Shown: positions 26,843 to 36,328, counted from the stretch's first letter. The stretch: 64,000 bases of DNA from Actinomadura meyerae (GCF_900188445.1 NZ_FZOR01000005.1:222564-286563), one strand, 5' to 3'. Translations and numbers: made by a program. Notes: generated by a model from the sequence alone, not told the origin.

Positions 26843-27445
26843 TCAGCCGGGTTCGTCGGCCAGGTACGGCGGCGCGGGCTCGTACTGGATGTACCGGCGC
26901 ACCGCGCGCGCGTGGTCGCGGCCGTGGATGCGTCCGATCAGCCACAGCGCCATGTCGATGCCCGCGGAGACCCCCTGGCTGGTGACGAGGTTCCCGTCCA
27001 CGACGTAGCGGGCGTCGCGGACGACGGTCACGTCCCCCTGCGCTTCCAGCGTGTCCTCACTCGACCAGTGGGTCGCGACCCTTCGCCCCTTGGCCGGGCC
27101 CGCCGCGTGCAGCAGGAACGCGCCGGTGCAGACGCTCGCCACCCAGTCGGCCTGTTCGGCGGTCTTCGCTATCCAGCCCGTCACCGCCGTGTTGTGCAGC
27201 TGCGTCTCCCGTGCGCCGCGTCCACCGGGGACGAGGAGGACGTCCAGCTTCGGGTGGTCTTCCAGGGTGCGGTCTGGCACGACCCTCATTCCCTTGGCGC
27301 AGCGGACGGGATCCGTCCGCTCGGCGATGAGGAACGCCTCATCGCCTTGGTCGCGCAGCATCGCCGACGCCGTGAACACCTCCCATGGCCCCGCGAAGTC
27401 GAGTTCCTCCGCGTCCTCGAACACCAGCAGCCCGTACGTGGTCAT
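26843..27445 (-). CDS. DJ-1/PfpI family protein
   Basis: A 200-residue single-domain glutamine-amidotransferase-like protein. LLVFEDAEELDFAGPWEVF carries the conserved acidic residue, SVCTGAFLLHAAG the nucleophilic cysteine, and ATHWSSEDTL and VTSQGVSAGIDMALWLI complete the fold. Relatives include isonitrile hydratases and GlxA sensor domains. The start overlaps the stop of the GlxA-type regulator by 4 bases (ATGA), so the two are one operon and probably act on the same signal. Confidence 0.92.
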   Translation of the reverse strand: MTTYGLLVFEDAEELDFAGPWEVFTASAMLRDQGDEAFLIAERTDPVRCAKGMRVVPDRTLEDHPKLDVLLVPGGRGARETQLHNTAVTGWIAKTAEQADWVASVCTGAFLLHAAGPAKGRRVATHWSSEDTLEAQGDVTVVRDARYVVDGNLVTSQGVSAGIDMALWLIGRIHGRDHARAVRRYIQYEPAPPYLADEPG

Positions 27446-28392
27446 GCGTACTCCCTCGTCCCTCTGAACCGGTCCCTGTAGTCGGACGGCGCGACACCGG
27501 CATGCCGGTGGAACGCCCTGCGCAGCGTCTCGCCCGTCCCGAACCCGAGCCGCCGGGCCAGCGCCTCCACGGGCTCGTCGCCCTCCACGAGCGCCCGCTG
27601 CGCCGCCTCGATCCGGACCCGCTCCACGTACGCGGCGGGCGGCACGCCCATTTCGGCGGTGAACCTGCGCTGCAGATGCCGCACGCTGAGACCCGACCGC
27701 TCGGCCAGGTCGGCGATCGTGTGCCGGGCGCCCGGATCGGCCTGCACGGACGACACCGCCGCCCGGATCGGGTCCGTCGCGGGCTGCGCCGACCACAGCG
27801 GGACGCTGAACTGCGACTGGCTGCCCGGCCGCCGCAGGAACAGCACCAGCTCCCGCGCCACCGCGTGCGCGGCGTCCCGGCCGAGGTCGTCCTCCACCAG
27901 CGCGAGGGCCAGGTCCATCCCGGCCGTGACGCCGGCGGACGTCCAGACGTTGCCGTCCCGGATGAAGATCGGGTCGCAGTCGACGTCGAGCCGCGGATAC
28001 TCCGTCCTGAGCTGGTGCTCGCGGCTCCAGTGCGTGGTGACGCGGCGGCCGTCCAGCACGCCCGCCTCGGCGAGCAGCAGCGCCCCGGTGCACACCGACG
28101 CCACCCGCCGCGCGGTGGCGGCGAGGTCCGCGACCCGCCGCACGAGTGCCGCGTCCAGCCGTGCCCGGTCGACTCCCCTGCCGCCCGCCACGACGAGCGT
28201 GTCGACGCTCTCCGGGGCCAGGTCCCCGATGCCGAGGCCCGCGTACACGGGCAGCCCACCGGACGCCCGCACCTGCCCCGGCCGCGGCGCGGCGACCAGG
28301 CATTCGTACCGGCCAGTCCGCTCGAACACCTCATGCGGACCGGCCAGGTCGAGGACCTGGAACCCGTCATAGACCACGAACGCGACGCGCAT
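27442..28392 (-). CDS. GlxA-type AraC-family regulator (DJ-1 domain + HTH)
   Basis: A 316-residue regulator. The N-terminal DJ-1/PfpI-like domain (VVYDGFQVLDLAGPHEVFERTG, SVCTGALLLAEAG) is followed by an AraC HTH (LAERSGLSVRHLQRRFTAEMG, LARRLGFGTGETLRRAFHRHAG). The DJ-1 domain is the likely ligand sensor. It is translationally coupled to a free-standing DJ-1 protein at 26843 whose sequence resembles its own sensor domain, which suggests a duplication of the sensor or a regulator-enzyme pair. Confidence 0.93.
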   Translation of the reverse strand: MRVAFVVYDGFQVLDLAGPHEVFERTGRYECLVAAPRPGQVRASGGLPVYAGLGIGDLAPESVDTLVVAGGRGVDRARLDAALVRRVADLAATARRVASVCTGALLLAEAGVLDGRRVTTHWSREHQLRTEYPRLDVDCDPIFIRDGNVWTSAGVTAGMDLALALVEDDLGRDAAHAVARELVLFLRRPGSQSQFSVPLWSAQPATDPIRAAVSSVQADPGARHTIADLAERSGLSVRHLQRRFTAEMGVPPAAYVERVRIEAAQRALVEGDEPVEALARRLGFGTGETLRRAFHRHAGVAPSDYRDRFRGTREYA

Positions 28393-28460
28393 GCCTCCAG
28401 GGTGGATTCGCGCAGCTCATGGCGTCAACGACGGGTATCCCACAGATCACGCCATGCGGC

Positions 28461-29810
28461 TCACGTGACCTTCTCGCACACGGTGTCGCTGGCCCGGCTC
28501 TCCCCGCGCTGGACGGGGATACCGCCGGACGTCCGGATCTCGGTGAAGCCCGTCCCGATGACCAGGTCGACGGCACCGGCCGGCGTCTTCGCGCGCGGCG
28601 CGACCTTGGCGCCGGGTACGAGTGCGGCGAGCGCGCGCGCCTGCGGCTCAGCGCCCGTCCCGTACCGGACGTAGGTCGCCTGCGTTCCGGTGGACAGGTT
28701 GCCGACCCCGGTCACCTGCCAGCCCCCGTCCCGGAGCTGCGCCGCGACCTGGGCGGCGCGTCCCTCCACGCCCGACGCGTTGTAGACCCGCACCTTCCCC
28801 GGCGGCGCGCTCGGCGCCGGCCCCTTCGACGCGTTCTGCTCAGGGACGACCTTGTCGTTGCGGATCGCCGCGAAGAACTCGTCGGCCGCCGGACGGGACA
28901 GCGCCACGCGGTTCCTGTCCAGCGGGTACGCGCCCGACGGCACGGTCACGAAGCGGAGCTTCCCGGCGCTCAGCTCGCGCATGCCCTGCGCGATCTTCAG
29001 CATCTCCGCGGCGGTCAGCCCCCGGTCCGTCGTCAGGGACTCCGCCGTGGCGCTGAGCAGCTCGTTCAGCCGCCCCGGATCGGTGAGGACGCCCCCGCTC
29101 ATCGCCTCCTTGGCCAGCGCGCCGAAGAAGTGCTGCTGCCGCTTGATGCGCGCGGTGTCGCTCTTGTCGCCGAACCCCTTGCGGCTGCGGACGTACGCGA
29201 GGGCCTGCTCGCCCTTCAGCCTGTGCTCGCCCTTGGTGAGGTGGAGCCCGGAGTCCTTGTCGTGGACGTCGCCCAAGACGCACACGGGGACGCCGCCGAC
29301 CGCGGTGGCGATCCGCTTGAACCCGGCGAAGTCGACCTGCACGAAGTGGTCGATGTGGATCCTCGTGAGCTGCTCGATGGTCTTCACCGTGCAGGTGGGC
29401 CCCGCGTGGGCCATCGCCTCGTTCAGCATGGCGACGCTCTTGCCCGGCGCCTTCGTCCCGTCCTTGCGGGTGCACGCCGGGATGGGCACCATCAGGTCGC
29501 GCGGGAAGCTGACGGCCAGCGCCTGTTTTCCGCCCGGCGACAGGTGCAGCAGCAGCATCGTGTCGGACGCGGGCGGCTTGTTCCGCAGGCTCCGCCCGTA
29601 CTTGGCGTTCTCGCCCTTCCGCGTGTCGGACCCCATCACCATGATGTTGCGGGCGCTGTTCAGCTTCTTCGGCCGGTCGCCGCCGAGCCGCTCGTCCATG
29701 TCCTCGTGCTGGACGGCGTTCTGCAGCTTCCAGTAGTACCCGTACGCGGACAGGCTGCCCGTCACCATCACCGCCGCCACCGCGACGGAGAGCCAAGCCA
29801 GCAGCTTCAT
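28461..29810 (-). CDS. LytR-CpsA-Psr (LCP) family cell-wall glycopolymer ligase
   Basis: A 449-residue membrane-anchored protein. One N-terminal transmembrane helix (residues ~5-27) precedes an extracellular LCP domain (NIMVMGSDTRKGE, LLLHLSPGGKQALAVSFPRDLMV, VDFAGFKRIATAVGGVPVCV, GEQALAYVRSRKG). A C-terminal LytR_C domain follows (VRVYNASGVEGRAAQVAAQLRDGGW). LCP enzymes transfer lipid-linked polymers to peptidoglycan. It is monocistronic as far as can be seen. Confidence 0.95.
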   Translation of the reverse strand: MKLLAWLSVAVAAVMVTGSLSAYGYYWKLQNAVQHEDMDERLGGDRPKKLNSARNIMVMGSDTRKGENAKYGRSLRNKPPASDTMLLLHLSPGGKQALAVSFPRDLMVPIPACTRKDGTKAPGKSVAMLNEAMAHAGPTCTVKTIEQLTRIHIDHFVQVDFAGFKRIATAVGGVPVCVLGDVHDKDSGLHLTKGEHRLKGEQALAYVRSRKGFGDKSDTARIKRQQHFFGALAKEAMSGGVLTDPGRLNELLSATAESLTTDRGLTAAEMLKIAQGMRELSAGKLRFVTVPSGAYPLDRNRVALSRPAADEFFAAIRNDKVVPEQNASKGPAPSAPPGKVRVYNASGVEGRAAQVAAQLRDGGWQVTGVGNLSTGTQATYVRYGTGAEPQARALAALVPGAKVAPRAKTPAGAVDLVIGTGFTEIRTSGGIPVQRGESRASDTVCEKVT

Positions 29811-29898
29811 GACGCCTCCCGGCGGTGTATCTCCGTTCAGCGCCTTCCAGGTTCACGGCCGCGTTTCCGGTCGGGTCGCGATCGGACGGAATTCGTGA

Positions 29899-29928
29899 TT
29901 GACACCGTGCCGAATCTGTGGCTAACTA
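29899..29928 (+). promoter_or_regulatory. Strong sigma-70-type promoter
   Basis: A consensus TTGACA (29899-29904) lies 18 bases from TAACTA (29923-29928, followed by TT). This is the best promoter in the window. It predicts transcription of a ~240-base leader ahead of the small basic protein gene at 30172. Confidence 0.7.
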
Positions 29929-30123
29929 TTCCGCATGGAGCTTTGATACCCCTTCGGTCGAGCCGCCCCGGCACCGCGAACCGGCAGTCCGTCCGGCACT
30001 GCGCCCCAGCACTGCCCGTCGCCGTAGCCCAGGCCCCGCTCCCACTCCTTCCGTAGCGCACTTCCCTCGCATCCGCGGGTCCGCTGACCTGCGGTGCCGC
30101 CGTGCGCTTCCCTTTTCCCATCG

Positions 30124-30142
30124 TCGGCCCTTTCACGGCCGA
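30124..30142 (+). promoter_or_regulatory. Hairpin in the leader of the small basic protein gene
   Basis: TCGGCC (30124-30129) pairs exactly with GGCCGA (30137-30142) around CTTTCAC, ending 13 bases before the CGGAGG ribosome site. It could modulate translation. Confidence 0.4.
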
Positions 30143-30171
30143 ATTCACGCCCGCCCGGAGGTGCTGTATTC

Positions 30172-30324
30172 ATGCGTGCCATTAACAACCCCGAAAGCGA
30201 CCCCTTCGCCAAGTTCCAGAAGAAGGGCAAGCGAAAGAACGCCGATTTCCGGTCGGCCAAGCTCGCGAACAACCGCCGCAACGCCCGGCGGCTGCCCACC
30301 CGGCAGCTCAACCGGGGCCGCTGA
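30172..30324 (+). CDS. Small basic protein, 50 residues
   Basis: A lysine/arginine/asparagine-rich soluble peptide (FAKFQKKGKRKNADFRSAK, then NNRRNARRLPTRQL) with a net charge near +14. The start follows CCCGGAGGTGCT. Its AAG and AAC codons stand out from neighbours because of composition. No family is recognised. Charge and length are like small ribosomal or nucleic-acid-binding proteins, and the promoter and long leader suggest high or controlled expression. Confidence 0.65.
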   Translation: MRAINNPESDPFAKFQKKGKRKNADFRSAKLANNRRNARRLPTRQLNRGR

Positions 30325-30378
30325 CCGGAGGCACCGGCCGGGGGCGCACCCCGCGCCTCCGCGCCCCCGCGCGGCCCC

Positions 30379-30954
30379 TCATGCCCCGCTCCCGGTCCGG
30401 CCCCGCGCGGCCGGACCGGGAGCGGGGAACTCCGCCCACACCACCGTCCGCGGCCCGTCCGCGCGGAACCCCCACCGCGCCGACAGCGCCGCCACGATCC
30501 GCATCCCGCGCCCCGTCTCGGCCTCGTCCCGTACGCGTGGCGCCGAGTCCCGCACGTGCGGCCGGTCGCCCCCGGCGCCGTCGTCGGCGACCTCCAGCCG
30601 GACCAGGCCGCCGCCCGCCGTGAGGACGACCGTCACCTGCCCTCCCGCCAGCCCCGACGCCGTGTGCGTGATCGCGTTCGCGACAAGCTCGCTCACCACC
30701 AGCACCAGGTCGTCGACCGCGGGCAGGCCGTCCGCCGCGTCCCGGACGAAGTTCCGCGCGGCCCCGACCGACCGCCGCACCCCCGGCAGCGTGACCGCGC
30801 CGATCAGCCGTGCACCGGCCCCCGCCCCGGCTCCGGTCCCGCCGGGACCGGCGGAACCATGGCCATGGGCCGGCGGACCGGCCAGGGCGGCATGTGACAC
30901 GTCCTCGACGCCCACCGCGGCAACTCCCTTCACGTCCGGAAAGTCGCCCGTCAC
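30379..30954 (-). CDS. RsbW-like ATP-binding protein (anti-sigma-type HATPase)
   Basis: A 191-residue protein. After a ~45-residue glycine/alanine-rich lead, a GHKL ATPase domain follows: VRRSVGAARNFVRD, LVVSELVANAITHTASG (N box), RLEVADDGAGGDRP (G1) and GRGMRIVAALSARWGF (G2). Such single-domain kinases regulate sigma factors or act as orphan anti-sigma partners, and are very numerous in filamentous actinomycetes. No adjacent sigma or anti-anti-sigma gene is present, so its partner is unknown. Confidence 0.92.
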   Translation of the reverse strand: MTGDFPDVKGVAAVGVEDVSHAALAGPPAHGHGSAGPGGTGAGAGAGARLIGAVTLPGVRRSVGAARNFVRDAADGLPAVDDLVLVVSELVANAITHTASGLAGGQVTVVLTAGGGLVRLEVADDGAGGDRPHVRDSAPRVRDEAETGRGMRIVAALSARWGFRADGPRTVVWAEFPAPGPAARGRTGSGA

Positions 30955-31076
30955 CCGCAGTACGGTCCCGCCCCCGCCCCGCGTTCAGCCTGATCAGCCG
31001 CACGCGCCGGGACGGCCGCACCGACCACCGAAGGCGACCGTGCGCGCCGCCCGCCCCGTTCCGCGCCCACCGCCCG

Positions 31077-31952
31077 TCAGGGACGGCGCCGGATCGCGGT
31101 GACGACCGCGGAGAGGCCGTCCGCGCCGTGGCCGGCGTCCACGGCGCGCCAGAACAGGTCCCGGAGCGCGAGCGGCCACGCGGTGTCGATCCCGGCCTCC
31201 CGCGCCGCCTCGACGACGTGGTCCGCGCCGACCGCCTGCATGCGGAGGCTGTTCGCCTCGCCCGGGTGGGCGCCGGAGTCGATCTCCTCGGCGAGGATCT
31301 TCAGGAAGCCCATCGGGCCGTCCGCGGCCAGCTCGCGCAGGGTCGTGGCGGCGAACGGCGCGAACTGCCGGGCCGACACGCCTGCGGTCTCCAGCAGAGC
31401 GATGGCGTGCATGTAGGCGGTCAGCGTCGACCAGAACAGGAACAACTGGGACTGGTAGTACAGCATCGCCAGCCCGGGGTCGGCGCCGACGAACGTGACG
31501 TCCCCCAGCTCGGCGAGGGTCTCCTTGTGGCGGTCCAGCTCCTCCTCTGGGCCGCTGTAGAAGACGTACGAACCCGGCTGTCCGATGCCCGGCGGAGGCA
31601 CCATGATGCCGCCGGTCACCAGGACGCCGCCCTGCGCGGACGTCCATTCGCTTGCGCGGCGCAGTTCGTCCGGGCTGCCGGAACTGAGGTTGACGACGAC
31701 GCGCCCCTTGAGGTCGACGCCGTCCAGCGAGTCGTACATCGCCTGGTAGTCGGTCTGGCTGACGACTACGAGTTCGGACGCCGCGACCGCCTCGGCTGCC
31801 GTCGGGGCCAGGGTCGCGCCTGCCTCGACCAGTGGCGCCGCCTTGGACGCGGTCCGGTTCCAGAGCGTGGTCGGGTGGCCGTTCCCAAGGAACGTCCTGG
31901 CCATCGTCGAGCCCATGGGGCCGAGGCCGATGACCGTCACTGGAGACTTCAT
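31077..31952 (-). CDS. Imine reductase-like NAD(P)-dependent oxidoreductase
   Basis: A 291-residue protein of the beta-hydroxyacid dehydrogenase/imine reductase group. VTVIGLGPMGSTMARTFLGNG (5-25) is the Rossmann motif and LWNRTASKAAPL fits NADP preference. The C-terminal all-helical domain starts at GLAMLYYQSQLFLFW, where the residue matching the catalytic Asp/Tyr of imine reductases appears to be Y166. These enzymes reduce cyclic imines. The start ATG 31952 follows CAGGAGGAATCC, and the gene is divergent from the AfsR-like regulator. Confidence 0.88.
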   Translation of the reverse strand: MKSPVTVIGLGPMGSTMARTFLGNGHPTTLWNRTASKAAPLVEAGATLAPTAAEAVAASELVVVSQTDYQAMYDSLDGVDLKGRVVVNLSSGSPDELRRASEWTSAQGGVLVTGGIMVPPPGIGQPGSYVFYSGPEEELDRHKETLAELGDVTFVGADPGLAMLYYQSQLFLFWSTLTAYMHAIALLETAGVSARQFAPFAATTLRELAADGPMGFLKILAEEIDSGAHPGEANSLRMQAVGADHVVEAAREAGIDTAWPLALRDLFWRAVDAGHGADGLSAVVTAIRRRP

Positions 31953-32056
31953 GGATTCCTCCTGATGGTGTGCTTCGCAGTGCGTGGCCCTCACCCTCGT
32001 CTTGGCGGCTACGGAACGGCTGCGGGTCCGTCCGTAGTGGTGGCTACGCTGGCGCC

Positions 32057-35000
32057 GTGCGTTTCGGGGTGCTGGGACCGCTCGCGGTGTGGACGGACGA
32101 CGGGACGCCCGTCCACGTCCCGGAGGCGAAGGTCCGCACGCTCCTCGCCGTCCTGCTCACCGATCCCGGGCGTCCCGTTTCTGTCGACCGGCTCATCGAC
32201 GCGCTGTGGGGCGACGCGCCGCCGCGCAACCCGTCCGGGACGCTCCAGGCCCGCGTCTCCCAACTGCGGAAGGTGCTGGACGGCGCCGAGCCGGGCGCGC
32301 GGAGGCTGGTCGCGCTGCGTCCGCCCGGGTACGCGCTCGACGTCGCCCCGGACGCGGTGGACGCCGGCCGGTTCGCCGCGCTCAGCGCCCGCCCGGCCGC
32401 CGATCCGCTCACCCGCAAGCGGCGCCTCGGTGACGCTCTGGCGCTGTGGCGCGGCCCCGCCTACGCCGACTTCGCCGACGCCGCGTTCGCCCGGACGTCC
32501 GTCACCGCGCTGGAGGAGGGCCGCCTCACCGCGCTGGAGGCCCTCGCCGAGGCGCGGCTCGAACTGGGCGAGCACGCCGCGGTCGCGGCCGAGCTCGCCG
32601 AGGCCGTGGCCCTGCATCCGCTGCGCGAACGGCTGCGCGCCGCGCACCTGCGCGCGCTGCACCGGGCCGGACGGCAAGCAGAGGCGCTCGCGGGCTACCA
32701 CGATCTGCGCGCGCGCCTGGCCGACGAGCTGGGCGTCGATCCGAGCCCCGAACTGGCCGCGCTCTACCAGTCGATGCTCGAAACCGAGGCCGCCCCGTCG
32801 CGGAGCCCGGCCCCCGCGCCGCCCGCACCGCTCGGCGAAATCATCGGGCGCGACGACGATGTCCGCCACGCCCGCGAGCTGCTCGCCGAGCACCGCCTGG
32901 TGACGTTGACGGGCCCCGGCGGTGTCGGCAAGACCCGGCTCGCGCTGGAGACGGCCGCGCGGTCGCTCGCCGACCACCCCGACGGCGTGTGGACGGTGGA
33001 GCTGGCTTCTACCGGCCCTGTCACCGCAACGGGCGACGCGACCGGGGCGGGCGATGTGGCCGGGGCGGGCGACGTGGCCGGGCAGGTCGCCCGCGTGCTG
33101 GGCCTGCGCGACGAGTCCCCGGAGCGGCCGCTCGCCGACGCGCTGCGCGGGCGGCGGGCACTGCTCGTCCTGGACAACTGCGAGCACCTGCTCGACCCGG
33201 TCGCGGAGCTGGCCGCGCGGCTGCTCGCGGACGCGCCGGGCCTGCGGATCCTCGCGACGTCCAGGGAGCCGCTGGGCGTGCCCGGGGAGCGGTTGCAGAT
33301 CGTCCCGCCGCTCGGGCTGCCCGGCCCGGAGAACGCCCCGGAGTCGCTGCTGGAGTCCGCGGCCGTCCGGCTGTTCGTCGCGCGCGCGTTGGCCGCGTCG
33401 CCCGGGTTCGCGCTCGACGCCGGCACCGCGCCCTGGGTCGCGGCGATCTGCCGGCGGCTGGACGGCCTGCCGCTCGCCCTGGAGCTGGCGGCGACCCGCG
33501 TCCGCGGGCTGGGGGTGCGGGACCTCGCGGCGCGGCTGGACGACCGGTTCCGGCTGCTTGCGGGCGGGCGGCACGGCGGCCCGGCGCGGCAGCGGACGCT
33601 CCGCGCGATGATCGACTGGAGCTGGGAGCCGCTGCCCGAGCCCGAGCGGCGGGCGCTGCGGCGCCTCGCCGTGCACGCGGGCGGCTGCACGCTGGAGGCC
33701 GCCGAGGCGGTCGGCGGCACCGGTGCCGAGGTGCTCGCCCGGCTGGTCGACCGGTCCCTCGCCGTCCGGGCGGAGGACGGCCGCTACCGGCTGTTGGAGT
33801 CGGTCGCCGCCTACAGCCTGGAGCGCCTGCGCGAGGCGGGCGAGGAGGACGAGTACCGTCGCCGCCACGTCGCGTACTACACCGACCTGGCCGAGCGGTC
33901 TGCGGAACGGCTGCGCGGCCCGGAGCAGGGCCGCTGGCTCGACCGGCTCGACCGGGAGGCGGCGAACCTGGACGCGGCCCTGCGCGGCGCCACCGGTTTC
34001 CGTCTGGTGAACGCCCTCGGCTGGTACTGGTACCTGCGCGGACGGTTCGGCGACGCGCGGCGTGCGCTCGCCGAGGCGCTCTCCGCCGACTCGCAGGCGT
34101 CACCGGCGAGGGCGGAGGCCGAGACGTGGCTGGCCGCGTTCACCCTGCTGGTCGGCGAGGGCACCGACTCCGAGGAACTGCGCAAAGCGGCGCTGAAGGA
34201 CGACGGGGACCCGCTGGCCAGGGCCAAGGCGGAGTGGCTTCTGAGCCACGTCCACTGGGCATACGGAGATCTGGCCGCCAACGAGCGACGCGTCGAGCGT
34301 GCCCTGGCCGTGTTCCGCGCGCGCCGATCGCTGGTTCACGGCCGCCGCGCTCGCGACCCGGGCCAAGTTCGCCCTGGGCCGCGGGGACCTGCCCGCCCTC
34401 GCCCGGGACGCCGCCGACAGCATGGCGATCTTCGAAGAGCTCGGCGACCCGTGGGGACGGCTGGAGGCCGCCGACGCCCTCGCCCGCCTGGCCGAGACCA
34501 CCGGCGACTACGACGCGGCGGCCCGGCACCTGCGGGACGGCCTGCGGCTGGCCGAGGAGCTGCGGATGTGGCCCGAGGTGTCCTTTCGGCTCGCCGGGCT
34601 CGGCCGCGTCGCGCTGCTCACCGGCGCCCTCGGCGACGCCCGCGACCTGCACGAGCGGGCCCTCGGCCTCGCGCGGCGGCACGCCGCGCGGTCCGCCGAG
34701 GAGTTCGCCGAGGTCGGGCTCGGGCTCGTCGCCCGGGCGAGCGGCGACCTCGACGCCGCCGAGGCCCACCTGCGGGCGCGGCTCGGCTGGCTGCGCGGCA
34801 TCGGCGGGACGGCCGGCATCGCGTTCGTGCACGTCCAGCTCGGCTTCGTCGCCGAGGAGCGCGGCGACGCGCGCGCGGCCCGCGACCTCCACACCGAGGG
34901 CCTCGCCGCCGCCCGCGCCGTCGGCGACCCGCGCGCGATCGCCCTCGCGCTGGAAGGGCTCGCCGGTGCCCGCTCCCTGGCCGGGGAGCACGAGGCCGCG

Positions 35001-35159
35001 GCCGGGTTGCTCGCCGAGGCGGCCGCGCTGCGCGCCGAATCCGGCGCGCCGCTGCCCGCCGGCGAGCGCCGCGACGTCGACCGGATCGCCCGCCGGATCC
35101 GCGCCGCGGGAAAGATCCACGCCGGGTGCGGTGTTACCCCTGACACCGGCGAGAGGTGA
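32057..35159 (+). pseudogene. AfsR/SARP-type BTAD regulator, frameshifted
   Basis: The first frame (GTG 32057 to ~34315) encodes an OmpR-like winged helix (VRFGVLGPLAVW..., VSQLRKVLDG), a BTAD domain (LREALRAAHLRALHRAGRQ region), an NTPase with P-loop GPGGVGKTRLA, and WSWEPLPEPERRALRRL-type helical regions. The TPR-like C terminus (FEELGDPWGRLEAADALARLAETTGDY...) continues in another frame to 35159. The break falls in a CGCGCGCGCC run (34316-34325); one extra base or two missing bases restores a ~1033-residue protein. It may be a true inactivation or a sequencing error. Confidence 0.85.
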
Positions 35160-35162
35160 GTC

Positions 35163-36062
35163 ATGAGCGAAGATCTCGGTTACGGATGGCAGGGCGAGCT
35201 GCTGGACCTGCCCGCCTACTTGAAGCGCGTCGGCTACGACGGTGCCCTGGCTCCGACCGCGGCGACGCTGCGGGCGCTGCACCGGGCGCACGTCACGTCC
35301 ATCCCGTTCGAGAACCTGGAGATCATGCTCGGGCGGCCCGTTGAGATGCCGCTGGACGCCGTCCAGGCGAAGCTGGTCGGGCGGCCGCGCGGCGGCTACT
35401 GCTTCGAGCACAACCGGCTGTTCGCCGCGGTGCTGGAGCGGCTCGGGTTCGAGGTCGCGGCGCTCTCCGGGCGGGTCATGCTCGGCGCGGAACGCCTCCG
35501 CCCGCCGACGCACGCGCTGCTGGACGTCCGTCCCCCGGACCAGCCGCGCGACGAGCCCGCCTGGCTGTGCGACGTGGGGTTCGGCGCGGGGCCGCTGGAA
35601 CCGCTCCCCTTCATCGATGGCGCGGAGGCCGTCCAGGACGGCTGGGGCTTCCGCCTCAGGCGCGGCCGCGTAGGCCGCACCACGACCGCGCTAGACCCTG
35701 CCACGGCCGAATGGGAGATGTACCAGCGCGAGGCGAACGGCTGGCTCCGGCGCCACACGTTCGCCCTGAACGAGGTGTACCGCATCGACTTCGACGTCCT
35801 GAACTACTACGTCTACGCCAACCCCAAGTCGCCCTTCACCACCCGCCCCTTCGCGCAGCGCTTCTCCCCCGAGGCCCTGCACGTGCTGGACGGGACGACG
35901 CTGACCATCACCCGGCCGGACGGCGCGTCCGAGTCCCGCGAGCTCGACCCGGAGGAGCTGCCCGAGACGCTCGCCCGCGACTTCGGCATCGTCCTGGAAG
36001 GCGAGGACGTCCCCCGCCTTGTCGGATTCGTCCGTGAACGGGTCGTACCGGCGCAGGGTTGA
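35163..36062 (+). CDS. nat: Arylamine N-acetyltransferase
   Basis: A 299-residue NAT enzyme. The Cys-His-Asp triad is visible as RGGYCFEHN (C80), PPTHALLDV (H117) and CDVGFG (D137), with the SIPFENLEI signature at 47-55. It acetylates arylamines or hydrazines from acetyl-CoA; homologues also act in amide synthase steps of antibiotic pathways. It starts 3 bases after the frameshifted regulator's stop, so the two were probably co-transcribed. Confidence 0.95.
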   Translation: MSEDLGYGWQGELLDLPAYLKRVGYDGALAPTAATLRALHRAHVTSIPFENLEIMLGRPVEMPLDAVQAKLVGRPRGGYCFEHNRLFAAVLERLGFEVAALSGRVMLGAERLRPPTHALLDVRPPDQPRDEPAWLCDVGFGAGPLEPLPFIDGAEAVQDGWGFRLRRGRVGRTTTALDPATAEWEMYQREANGWLRRHTFALNEVYRIDFDVLNYYVYANPKSPFTTRPFAQRFSPEALHVLDGTTLTITRPDGASESRELDPEELPETLARDFGIVLEGEDVPRLVGFVRERVVPAQG

Positions 36063-36135
36063 ACCGTGCGGGCGCAGGGTTGAACTCCGCCCTCTGGGTA
36101 TCGCCTCCCTTCGGACCACCACGAGAGGAGGGCGC

Positions 36136-36324
36136 ATGACCGAGAAGAAGAGGGACGAGGACAAGCCGCTCGCCGACCGGCGCGCCGAGGCCGGCGCGCC
36201 GCAGGAGGACGACGCCGACTTCGCCGGCGAGCACGCGCCCGGCCCGACCGACCCGCCGATCGCCGAGGCGGAGACCCCCGGCGGCGAGGACGACGGCTAC
36301 AGCCCGCAGACGCGCGTCCCCTAG
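36136..36324 (+). CDS. Small acidic disordered protein
   Basis: A 62-residue protein behind a strong GAGAGGAGGG site. Nearly all residues are charged, Pro or Gly (EKKRDEDKPLADRRAEAG, GEDDGYSPQTRVP), so it is predicted unstructured. Short acidic proteins of this kind are common in actinomycetes and have no assigned role. Confidence 0.65.
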   Translation: MTEKKRDEDKPLADRRAEAGAPQEDDADFAGEHAPGPTDPPIAEAETPGGEDDGYSPQTRVP

Positions 36325-36328
36325 CGGA

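Larger units (their letters stand above)
29811..30171. other. Intergenic/5' leader region before the 50-residue protein
   Basis: It contains a strong plus-strand promoter (29899-29928), then ~235 pyrimidine-rich bases up to the small gene. No other supported gene is present. A minimal ATG-GAG-CTT-TGA reading unit begins at 29935. A hairpin lies at 30124-30142. Confidence 0.55.

Noticed and set aside
29935..29946. ATG-GAG-CTT-TGA as a regulatory leader peptide
   Set aside because: Three codons just after the predicted -10 could be chance. It is mentioned only as part of the leader region.
32446..35166. A long alternative plus-strand frame through the AfsR-like gene
   Set aside because: The translation is Arg/Ala/Pro-rich without domains. 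The BTAD and NTPase motifs are in the other frame, and only the downstream TPR part needs a frame change.
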